From the NCBI GenBank assembly GCA_937121005.1, contig CAKZKB010000701.1, positions 1-19,991 of the forward strand: a DNA stretch of 19,991 nucleotides, read 5' to 3'. Position 1 is the first letter of the stretch, and every line of letters starts with the position of its first letter. The DNA is from an uncultured cyanobacterium (lineage in GTDB: Bacteria; Cyanobacteriota; Cyanobacteriia; Cyanobacteriales; Geitlerinemataceae). Below the pieces are notes generated by a model, which was not told the origin of the DNA, did no database searches, and saw only the letters and a list, made by a program, of their open reading frames with translations. Positions 1 to 6,374 of the stretch are shown here, piece by piece. A program made the translations under genes and the position numbers.

Positions 1-133
1 CCTCGCCAAACAGTTGGGATCGAGCAACCCGCTCAACAATGCCAGAGCCGCCGCCAACGCTTTATCTTCCTTGCGTACTTTTGCTGACATCGCCGAAGAG
101 CGCGACATTCCCATTCAACAACTGATCGGCTAG
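1..133 (+). CDS. rpsE: 30S ribosomal protein S5, C-terminal end (partial)
   Basis: The frame starting at base 2 is open for 43 codons and ends in TAG at 131-133. The peptide (LAKQLGSSNPLNNARAAANA, then ...RTFADIAEERDIPIQQLIG) matches the C-terminal part of bacterial ribosomal protein S5, a small-subunit protein at the decoding and mRNA-entry region. The 5' part lies outside the window. Its place directly before rplO and secY is the standard spc-operon order (rpsE-rplO-secY-adk) of cyanobacteria, which supports the call. The stop is followed by 157 bp of repeat-rich DNA, more than usual inside this operon. Confidence 0.93.
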   Translation, partial: LAKQLGSSNPLNNARAAANALSSLRTFADIAEERDIPIQQLIG

Positions 134-157
134 ATACGCGATCGTTCTGGAGAGTTC

Positions 158-174
158 GGGAGCAAGATGCTCCC
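158..174. repeat. Small palindrome (REP-like) after rpsE
   Basis: GGGAGCA (158-164) and TGCTCCC (168-174) are perfect 7-bp inverted arms around AGA. Short palindromes of this type are dispersed in cyanobacterial genomes. There is no T-tract after it, so a strong intrinsic terminator is unlikely. Confidence 0.6.
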
Positions 175-229
175 ACTACCCAAACGGAAAGCCGATCGTG
201 AGGTATTGGTATCGAACCTTATACCTCAA

Positions 230-248
230 GGGCGAACGCCGTTCGCCC
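230..248. repeat. Perfect palindrome (REP-like) between rpsE and rplO
   Basis: GGGCGAACG (230-238) and CGTTCGCCC (240-248) form perfect 9-bp arms around one base, followed by CTACAAAC. The GGGCGAAC...GTTCGCCCCTACA pattern is familiar as a dispersed palindrome in filamentous cyanobacteria. It lies inside what is normally a compact ribosomal operon. Confidence 0.7.
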
Positions 249-256
249 CTACAAAC

Positions 257-284
257 CTAATCCCTAACACCTAACCCCTAATAC
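257..284. repeat. Heptanucleotide tandem repeat, unit CTAAYNC
   Basis: Four consecutive 7-bp units, CTAATCC, CTAACAC, CTAACCC and CTAATAC, run to 6 bp before the rplO start codon. This is the style of cyanobacterial short tandemly repeated repetitive (STRR) sequences. The tract takes the place where a Shine-Dalgarno sequence for rplO would be expected, and none is evident. Confidence 0.7.
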
Positions 285-290
285 CTCAAC

Positions 291-779
291 ATGAGACTAT
301 CAGACGTTCGACCGCAAACTGGAGCCAAAAAACGCCGCCGTCGCGTCGGTCGCGGCATTGCTGCCGGCCAGGGCGCGAGTTGCGGAAAAGGAATGCGCGG
401 GCAAAAATCGCGATCGGGAAGCGGTACGCGACCCGGCTTTGAAGGGGGACAACTGCCCTTGTACCTGCGGGTTCCCAAACTGAAACACTTTACGGTGGTC
501 AACCCCAAGCATTACACTGTCGTTAATGTCGGCAAACTCAACGATCTCGATGCCAACAGCGAAGTGACCTTAAGTTCTCTCATCGCTGCCGGGATCCTGA
601 CTGCCGACGACGGCCCGTTAAAAGTGTTGGGCGACGGAGAAATCAACGTGGCGCTGACAGTGAAAGCAGCCGCCTTTACCAAGAGCGCCCGCGCCAAAAT
701 TGAAGCAGCTGGCGGTACGTGCGAAATCGTCGATCGCCGCGCCAAAGCTACAACGGAGTCCGAGACCGAATCCGCATAG
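291..779 (+). CDS. rplO: 50S ribosomal protein L15
   Basis: The 162-residue protein is a typical bacterial L15. It has a very basic N-terminus (KKRRRRVGRG), the glycine-rich segment (GQGASCGKGMRGQKSRSGSG), then TRPGFEGGQLPLYLRVPK, all hallmarks of the family. L15 is a late-assembly large-subunit protein. The C-terminus (about residues 148-162, Glu/Ser/Thr-rich) extends somewhat past the usual end. The ATG at 291 is the only start that keeps the conserved MRLSDVRP N-terminus. No convincing Shine-Dalgarno sequence precedes it, because the upstream bases are a heptad repeat. secY begins 12 bp after its stop, so the two are surely cotranscribed. A promoter of its own in the long rpsE-rplO gap is possible but not visible. 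Confidence 0.98.
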   Translation: MRLSDVRPQTGAKKRRRRVGRGIAAGQGASCGKGMRGQKSRSGSGTRPGFEGGQLPLYLRVPKLKHFTVVNPKHYTVVNVGKLNDLDANSEVTLSSLIAAGILTADDGPLKVLGDGEINVALTVKAAAFTKSARAKIEAAGGTCEIVDRRAKATTESETESA

Positions 780-791
780 AGAGAGGCCCCT

Positions 792-2126
792 ATGGTTGTC
801 AGTCGAGAAAAAAATCCCACGGCCCAAGAAACCTTTATGCAAATGGCGAAGGCGGCGGGCCTGCGCCAACGCTTGCTGATTACCGTGGGGCTGTTAATTT
901 TAGTCCGGTTGGGGATTTACATTCCCGTACCGGGTATCAACCGCCAAGCCTTCGCCGCCGCCATTGAAAACGCGCCGTTTATCGGCTTTTTAGATTTGTT
1001 TTCTGGAGGCGGTTTGCGTACCCTGGGGATTTTTGCCCTGGGGATTTTGCCGTATATCAACGCTTCGATTATCATGCAGTTGATGACGGCGGCCCTGCCT
1101 TCGTTAGAAGACTTGCAGAAAAACGAAGGGGAAGCCGGACGGCGCAAAATTTCTCAGATTACCCGCTACGTGGCCCTGGGATGGGCTTGCATCCAAAGTA
1201 CGGGGATCGCGCTGTGGGTGTGGAACGTGCCTGGAGCCGTGCCGCCGGGGGGGACGTTCTGGATCTTCGCGATTAAGATGGTACTGGCGATCGTCGCCGG
1301 ATCCATGTTCGTGATGTGGGTGTCGGAGTTGATTACCGATCGCGGTGTGGGAAATGGCGCGTCGTTGCTGATTTTCGTCAACATTGTGGCAGTTTTGCCG
1401 CGATCGCTCAAAGATACGTTTGAATTTACTCAGACCAACCAATCGGCAGTGGGGCCGGTGATTTTGCTGGTCGGCGTGTTCTTAGTGACGATCGTCGGCA
1501 TTGTCTTCGTGCAAGAAGGGTCTCGCCGCATTCCCATCGTTTACGCCCGCCGCCAAGTGGGGCGCAACGCCACCCGTCGCGAGGGCATGAGTTATTTACC
1601 CCTGCGCCTCAACCAAGGCGGGGTGATGCCGATTATTTTCGCATCGGCGGTACTGTTTTTGCCTCTGTCATTGAGCACGGCGATCGGTACGCCGGATAAC
1701 GAGACCCTGCGGAACGTCTTGGTGGGCTTGCAAACGGCTTTGGCTCCCAACCAACCCCTCTACGTGGTGGTGTATTTGTTGCTGATTGTCTTTTTCAGCT
1801 ACTTCTACGCTTCGCTGATTGTTAACCCGGTGGACTTGTCGCAAAACCTGAAAAAAATGGGGGCCAGCATCCCCGGTATTCGGCCGGGACGGGCTACCAG
1901 CGAATACATCGAGCGGGTGTTGAATCGCTTGACGTTCTTGGGCGCAATTTTCTTAGGTATGGTGGCGATCGTCCCCACTGCCGTCGAAAGTGCCACCCGC
2001 GTTCCCACGTTTCAAGGGTTAGGAGCCACGTCGCTGCTAATCCTCGTGGGTGTGGCGATCGATACGGCCAAACAAATCCAAACCTACGTTATCTCCCAAC
2101 GGTACGAAGGCATGGTTAAGCAGTAG
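792..2126 (+). CDS. secY: Protein translocase channel subunit SecY
   Basis: The 444-residue polytopic membrane protein is SecY, the pore of the Sec translocon; in cyanobacteria it serves both plasma and thylakoid membranes with SecE and SecG. Visible family features are the N-terminal RQRLLITVGLLILVRLGIYIPVPG segment leading into TM1 (shown here only as a landmark around residues 25-48), the plug-helix region FLDLFSGGGLRTLGIFALG (about 66-84), LPYINASIIMQL, the cytoplasmic loop QEGSRRIPIVYARR, and the late loop NLKKMGASIPGIRPG. About ten hydrophobic segments can be read. Length is normal. GAGAGG at 781-786 is a good ribosome-binding site for the ATG at 792. A 157-bp gap with a hairpin and heptad repeats separates it from adk. 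Confidence 0.98.
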   Translation: MVVSREKNPTAQETFMQMAKAAGLRQRLLITVGLLILVRLGIYIPVPGINRQAFAAAIENAPFIGFLDLFSGGGLRTLGIFALGILPYINASIIMQLMTAALPSLEDLQKNEGEAGRRKISQITRYVALGWACIQSTGIALWVWNVPGAVPPGGTFWIFAIKMVLAIVAGSMFVMWVSELITDRGVGNGASLLIFVNIVAVLPRSLKDTFEFTQTNQSAVGPVILLVGVFLVTIVGIVFVQEGSRRIPIVYARRQVGRNATRREGMSYLPLRLNQGGVMPIIFASAVLFLPLSLSTAIGTPDNETLRNVLVGLQTALAPNQPLYVVVYLLLIVFFSYFYASLIVNPVDLSQNLKKMGASIPGIRPGRATSEYIERVLNRLTFLGAIFLGMVAIVPTAVESATRVPTFQGLGATSLLILVGVAIDTAKQIQTYVISQRYEGMVKQ

Positions 2127-2181
2127 TCATTAAAACATCCAATGCGAATGCAATCCTAATCAGCATTAGATGTAATTTTGA

Positions 2182-2222
2182 GAAAAGTTGGGGGCGTAGA
2201 TTTTCTTCCCCCTGAACTTTTC
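2182..2222 (+). other. Hairpin in the secY-adk intergenic region
   Basis: GAAAAGTTGGGGG (2182-2194) pairs with CCCCC (2208-2212) and AACTTTTC (2215-2222), 13 base pairs with a 2-nt bulge and a 13-nt loop. It is strong enough to act as an attenuator, partial terminator or RNA-stability element between secY and adk. No U-tract follows, so full termination is doubtful. Confidence 0.5.
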
Positions 2223-2237
2223 AAGACCCAAGAATAA

Positions 2238-2265
2238 TTTTGAATTTTGAATTTTGAATTTTGAA
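2238..2265. repeat. Heptanucleotide tandem repeat, (TTTTGAA)x4
   Basis: Four perfect copies of TTTTGAA occupy 2238-2265 just upstream of adk. This AT-rich unit is a common STRR-type repeat in filamentous cyanobacteria. It creates an in-frame TTG (2254) that lengthens the adk reading frame artificially. Confidence 0.85.
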
Positions 2266-2283
2266 TTGGAGCGTAGCGACCGA

Positions 2284-2841
2284 ATGCGATTGATTTTTAT
2301 GGGGCCGCCCGGAGCCGGGAAAGGGACGCAAGCCAAGCGTCTCTCGCAAGACTGGAACATTCCCCATATTTCGACTGGGGACATTTTACGCCAAGCGGTG
2401 GCCGAGAGAACCGAACTGGGGCAAAAAGCCAAATCCTATATGGATAAGGGCGATTTGGTTCCCGACGAGTTGATTTTGGGGATGATGCGCCAACGGCTAG
2501 GATGCGACGATGCTGCTCCCGGCTGGATTCTGGACGGATTTCCACGCAATGTGACCCAAGCGAAGTTCTTGCACGAGTTGCTTGAGGAAATGGGCCAGCA
2601 CTGCGATCGCGTCGCGAACATTGACGTACCCGACGAGGAGATTGTGACTCGCGTGTTGGGGCGGGGGCGAGCCGACGATACGGAGGAAACCGTTCGCCAC
2701 CGTTTGGAGGTGTACCGCCAGCAAACGCAGCCCTTGATTGAGTTTTACCAAGAACGTCAGTTGCTCACAAAAATTAATGGCAACGATGATATTGACGTGG
2801 TGACGGAGCGATTAAAGATGGCGCTCAAAGAAAGTCAATAG
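2284..2841 (+). CDS. adk: Adenylate kinase (short-type)
   Basis: Adenylate kinase interconverts ATP + AMP and 2 ADP in the cytosol. From the ATG at 2284 the protein has 185 residues and opens MRLIFMGPPGAGKGTQAKRL, with the P-loop at residues 7-15. STGDILR and DLVPDELI form the AMP-binding region, and GWILDGFPRNVTQA follows. The LID is short (GRGRADDTEETVRHRLEVY region) and lacks the 4-Cys zinc insertion, as usual in cyanobacterial Adk. An in-frame TTG at 2254 would add 10 residues encoded by heptad-repeat DNA, so I reject it. In most cyanobacteria infA and rpmJ follow adk. Here the next gene is on the opposite strand, with stop codons only 8 bp apart, so the ribosomal operon ends here. Confidence 0.97.
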   Translation: MRLIFMGPPGAGKGTQAKRLSQDWNIPHISTGDILRQAVAERTELGQKAKSYMDKGDLVPDELILGMMRQRLGCDDAAPGWILDGFPRNVTQAKFLHELLEEMGQHCDRVANIDVPDEEIVTRVLGRGRADDTEETVRHRLEVYRQQTQPLIEFYQERQLLTKINGNDDIDVVTERLKMALKESQ

Positions 2842-2849
2842 TGTCTTTT

Positions 2850-5800
2850 TTAGGGGTTGGTTGTGGGTTGAAGGTGCGATCGCAACTCCTCTAAACACTG
2901 TTCCAATTCGACGGTCAAAGTTCCCACTTTCGCCCAGTTTTCGGATCGGGCTTCTGTTTGAATGGCTTTGGCAATATCCGGTAGGGTTTGCAGGGCGGCG
3001 GTGCTGCTTGCCCCTTTAAGTTGGTGGGCAAAACTGACTGTTTCCGAGACATTTTTGGAGGTCGCAGCCGCTTTTAAATTGTCGATGTAGCGCGGAGCCG
3101 CATCGACGAAATCGCGCAAGATTTCCAGTTGAAACCCGCGATCGCGGCCGACAATTTCCGACAGGCGATCGAAGTTGACGAGGGCGGAGAGATCTCGGTT
3201 TGGGTTTGAGGAGTGGTTCGAGTTCATCCACTGCTCGATCGTCTTTTGCAAGCGATCGAAGTTAACGGGTTTGCTAATATAATCGTCCATGCCGGCTGCT
3301 AGACATTTTTCGCGATCGCCCGCGAGAGCGTGAGCAGTCATGGCAATGACAATGGTATGCTTTTTATCTCCTTCTTTTTGGCGCAATTGTTGGGTGGCAG
3401 TGTAGCCATCGAGAACGGGCATTTGACAGTCCATGAAGACGATATCGAAGTCTTCTTTTTCCAGGCGATCGAGGGCTTCTTGGCCATTTGTAGCACAGGC
3501 CGGCTCGGGATACCCCATTCGGGCCAGTTGCTTTACCACAATTTTACGATTGACCGGCGTATCGTCTACGAGTAGGATTCTAGCATCTTTACCGAGCTCG
3601 GTCTGTCCGTTATCGGTCTGTTTCGTGCCATTTTGAGGGGTCGAAACCGACGCAGACCAGCGATCGAGCAGTTGGAGAAGGCGATCGAAGTTGACGGGTT
3701 TGCTGATATAATCATCCATGCCCGCCGCTAGACATTTTTCGCGATCGCCCGTTAAGGCATTAGCGGTCATGGCAATCACGACGGTATGCTTTTTATCTCC
3801 TTCCTTTTGACGCAATTGTTGGGTGGCACTGTAGCCATCGAGAACGGGCATTTGGCAGTCCATTAAAACGATATCGAAATCTTCTTTTTCCAGGCGATCG
3901 AGAGCCTCTTTCCCATTAGTCGCACAGGCGGGTTCGGGATAGCCTAAAGAGAGCAAACGCTTGACGACAATTTTACGATTGACAGGCGTATCGTCTACAA
4001 GCAATATAGAGAGTTGTTTGGCATTGGACTCTTTGACTGTAGTCGAATCGCGATCGCCATTGACAATTAAGGGGCGATCGACGGTCGGTAACGACACGGT
4101 AAACCAGAATGTGGAACCTTCCCCGAAGGTACTGCGAACTCCAATTTTCCCATTCATTAAAGTGACAATTTGCTGGCAGATCGCCAACCCCAAACCCGTC
4201 CCGCCATACTTGCGCGTTGTGGACGCATCGACTTGCGAGAACGATTGAAACAGTTTTTCTTGTCCTTCCTGAGAAATACCAATTCCCGTATCGCGAACTT
4301 CAAATAAAACGGGGAATTGCCCGTTGGGAGAAGCTGCCTCATTTTCTAAAATTGCCCTTTTGAGAGTAATTGTCACCGAGCCTTGGCTGGTAAACTTGAT
4401 GGCATTCCCAACTAAATTAATTAAAACTTGCTGAAGACGAGTCGGATCGCCCTTGACAAATTGAGGTACATCATCATCCCAATAACTATTGAGACCGATT
4501 CCTTTATCCTTCGCTTGCAGTTGCAGCAGACTTTTGACCTCTTTAATGCTTGCAAATAGATCGAACTCTACTGACTCTAGCTGCATCTTTCCCGCTTCTA
4601 ACTTCGAGAAGTCGAGAATGTCGTTAATGAGTGTGAGTAAGTTTTTGCCGCAACTTCTGAGGGTTTTTAAATAATCCTTTTGCTCCGCATTTAATGGCGT
4701 ATTTAGCAACAAATCGGTCATGCCGATGACCCCATTCATAGGAGTGCGGATTTCGTGACTCATATTGGCTAAAAACTCGCTCTTCGCTGCCGCCGCTTTC
4801 TCGGCTGCTAGCTTGGCAATTTCGGCATCTGTTTTCGCTGTCTGGAGTGCAGACGTGCGCTCCTTAACGCGACGTTCTAAAGTAGAAGAATAGCGCAGTA
4901 ACTTATCGTTGGCATCTTGCAAGCGAGAAACATAGAAAAAGTTTGTCGCCGCGATCGTCGCCACCAAATTGGCTAGCCAAGGCGCGACAACGGGAACCAA
5001 CCAACCCGACTGAAACGAAAAATAGGCGATCGCCGTTAAAATGACAGCGACAACCCCCACTTCTAGCATTGTTCCCAGCAACGCTACGATCTGTTGTTTC
5101 GTATTGCAAAACCGCAACCAAATCCAAGTGCCCCCAACCCCCAATGACGACCACACAAAAATCCAAACCCATTGAACCGGGTGCAACCAAACCCGAATTA
5201 AAGGACGACCTTCTAAAGCACCGCTCAACATTTGACTGGCGATGTTGGCATGAACCACAACTCCCGGCATTTGTGGCGGTTCTTGCGCGAACGTGGTACT
5301 ATAAGGCGTATAGAAAAAATCGTTGAGACTGCGAGCCGTTGCCCCAATTAAAACGATGCGATCGCGAAACAACTCCGGGGGAAAGTCTCCGACAATGACA
5401 TCCGTCATCTTCACCGTTAAAAACTTATCTTCCGTGCCGCGATAGTTAATTAAAACCTGATAGCCGCCAATATCGCGCTGGCGGTAACTCCCTTCTTTTC
5501 CCGTAAGTGGAATAAAAAGAGCTTTGCCGAGGCGCAAGTGCATTTTTCCCGGATTTTCACCGGCCGGTGCTAAACTAATTCCTTCTCGTTCTAAATACAT
5601 TAACGCCAACATTGGCCCCAAACCGAGGCGATCGTTCCCGTCGGGATCTTCGGCTGACATCAAGGCCCGGCGCACTTTTCCGTCTGCGTCAGCCACGAGA
5701 TCGGACATGGCCACGCGGCCCCGTTCGGCCAGGGCCGGAGGTGGGGCCACCGTACCACCGAGCAACTTTTCCACGCCGACGAGATTTTCCGTGTTCGCCA

Positions 5801-6161
5801 TGACTTCATTGAGGCGATCGCTTCCGGGAAGAACGGGTAAGTCGCGGTACAGATCCAAACCGATGGCGGCGGGTTCGGCAGCCGAAATATTTTCAAGCAA
5901 GCGTGTTAGCATTCGATCGGTCATCGGCCACTGACCCGCCGCCACCACGTCCGGTTCGTCAATTTCGACGATAACGATGCGGGGATCGAGGGGAACGTCT
6001 TCTCGCCACTGAAACAGGCGATCGTGCACTCCCCATTCCAACAGTTGAATTCCCCCGATCGCATTCCCAGCGATCGCGATTCCCGCAGCCAGAGGAGCGG
6101 TAGCGAGCAGAGGCCAGCGAGTTTTCAACCAATGCCAGCAGCGATGGCGCAAGTCGGACAT
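2850..6161 (-). CDS. CHASE2 hybrid histidine kinase with two receiver domains and HPt
   Basis: This is a membrane multi-step phosphorelay protein. Numbered from an upstream TTG at 6185 (1111 residues), it has a basic N-terminus and a first TM (about 25-45), an extracytoplasmic CHASE2 sensor (about 50-325; RIVIVEIDEPDV and IVLIGATARSLNDFFYTP are typical), three TM segments (about 331-357, 364-392, 394-420), a coiled coil (about 425-468), HisKA with phospho-acceptor H477 (SHEIRTPMNG), a HATPase domain with N-box N594, DTGIGIS and GGTGLGL, REC1 (D776), REC2 (D919) and an HPt domain with H1054 (AHQLKGASS). I prefer the ATG at 6161 (MSDLRHRC), which gives 1103 residues, over the TTG at 6185. Neither start has a clear ribosome-binding site. 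All catalytic residues are present. The CHASE2 ligand is unknown. The gene is monocistronic as far as can be seen and divergent from the 6375 gene. Confidence 0.95.
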   Translation of the reverse strand: MSDLRHRCWHWLKTRWPLLATAPLAAGIAIAGNAIGGIQLLEWGVHDRLFQWREDVPLDPRIVIVEIDEPDVVAAGQWPMTDRMLTRLLENISAAEPAAIGLDLYRDLPVLPGSDRLNEVMANTENLVGVEKLLGGTVAPPPALAERGRVAMSDLVADADGKVRRALMSAEDPDGNDRLGLGPMLALMYLEREGISLAPAGENPGKMHLRLGKALFIPLTGKEGSYRQRDIGGYQVLINYRGTEDKFLTVKMTDVIVGDFPPELFRDRIVLIGATARSLNDFFYTPYSTTFAQEPPQMPGVVVHANIASQMLSGALEGRPLIRVWLHPVQWVWIFVWSSLGVGGTWIWLRFCNTKQQIVALLGTMLEVGVVAVILTAIAYFSFQSGWLVPVVAPWLANLVATIAATNFFYVSRLQDANDKLLRYSSTLERRVKERTSALQTAKTDAEIAKLAAEKAAAAKSEFLANMSHEIRTPMNGVIGMTDLLLNTPLNAEQKDYLKTLRSCGKNLLTLINDILDFSKLEAGKMQLESVEFDLFASIKEVKSLLQLQAKDKGIGLNSYWDDDVPQFVKGDPTRLQQVLINLVGNAIKFTSQGSVTITLKRAILENEAASPNGQFPVLFEVRDTGIGISQEGQEKLFQSFSQVDASTTRKYGGTGLGLAICQQIVTLMNGKIGVRSTFGEGSTFWFTVSLPTVDRPLIVNGDRDSTTVKESNAKQLSILLVDDTPVNRKIVVKRLLSLGYPEPACATNGKEALDRLEKEDFDIVLMDCQMPVLDGYSATQQLRQKEGDKKHTVVIAMTANALTGDREKCLAAGMDDYISKPVNFDRLLQLLDRWSASVSTPQNGTKQTDNGQTELGKDARILLVDDTPVNRKIVVKQLARMGYPEPACATNGQEALDRLEKEDFDIVFMDCQMPVLDGYTATQQLRQKEGDKKHTIVIAMTAHALAGDREKCLAAGMDDYISKPVNFDRLQKTIEQWMNSNHSSNPNRDLSALVNFDRLSEIVGRDRGFQLEILRDFVDAAPRYIDNLKAAATSKNVSETVSFAHQLKGASSTAALQTLPDIAKAIQTEARSENWAKVGTLTVELEQCLEELRSHLQPTTNP
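3249..4007 (-). repeat. Intragenic duplication encoding two near-identical receiver domains
   Basis: The segments 3678-4007 (REC1, residues about 727-836) and 3249-3581 (REC2, residues about 869-979) encode domains with about 12 differences over 112 aligned residues by my count. Long runs such as CLAAGMDDYISKPVNFDRL are identical. The two are joined by a low-complexity linker rich in Ser, Thr, Gln and Asn. The DNA is also strongly alike, so this is a recent tandem duplication or is homogenised by gene conversion. Confidence 0.9.
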
Positions 6162-6204
6162 AGAGTTAGGAGCGAGAGATCGCAAGAATCGCCATATATC
6201 TTTA

Positions 6205-6213
6205 GTTATACCA
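6205..6213 (-). promoter_or_regulatory. Possible extended -10 element for the CHASE2 kinase
   Basis: On the minus strand the sequence TGGTATAAC (an extended -10, TGnTATAAC) lies about 44 bp upstream of the preferred ATG at 6161. No good -35 box lies at the expected distance. Single-motif evidence only. Confidence 0.3.
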
Positions 6214-6374
6214 ATTGTGGGAGAGGTAGCTGCACTTCCCCTAAGCCGTTGGCGAGTTTCGAGGACGCAATTGGCAAGAGAACGAGGGTGTTTTGCATTA
6301 TACGCAATACCGAGCTCGATAACAGCGCGATCGTGGTAAACTTGTCCGTAACTTCACTCAATATCGATATTGAA

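Noticed and set aside
2254..2283. TTG start adding 10 residues to Adk.
   Set aside because: The extra codons come from the TTTTGAA heptad repeat; the conserved Adk N-terminus begins at 2284.
6024..6374. Upstream in-frame extension of the DHH-CBS-nucleotidyltransferase gene (117 codons).
   Set aside because: It overlaps the start of the divergent kinase gene and the promoter region, and the family N-terminus begins at the ATG at 6375.
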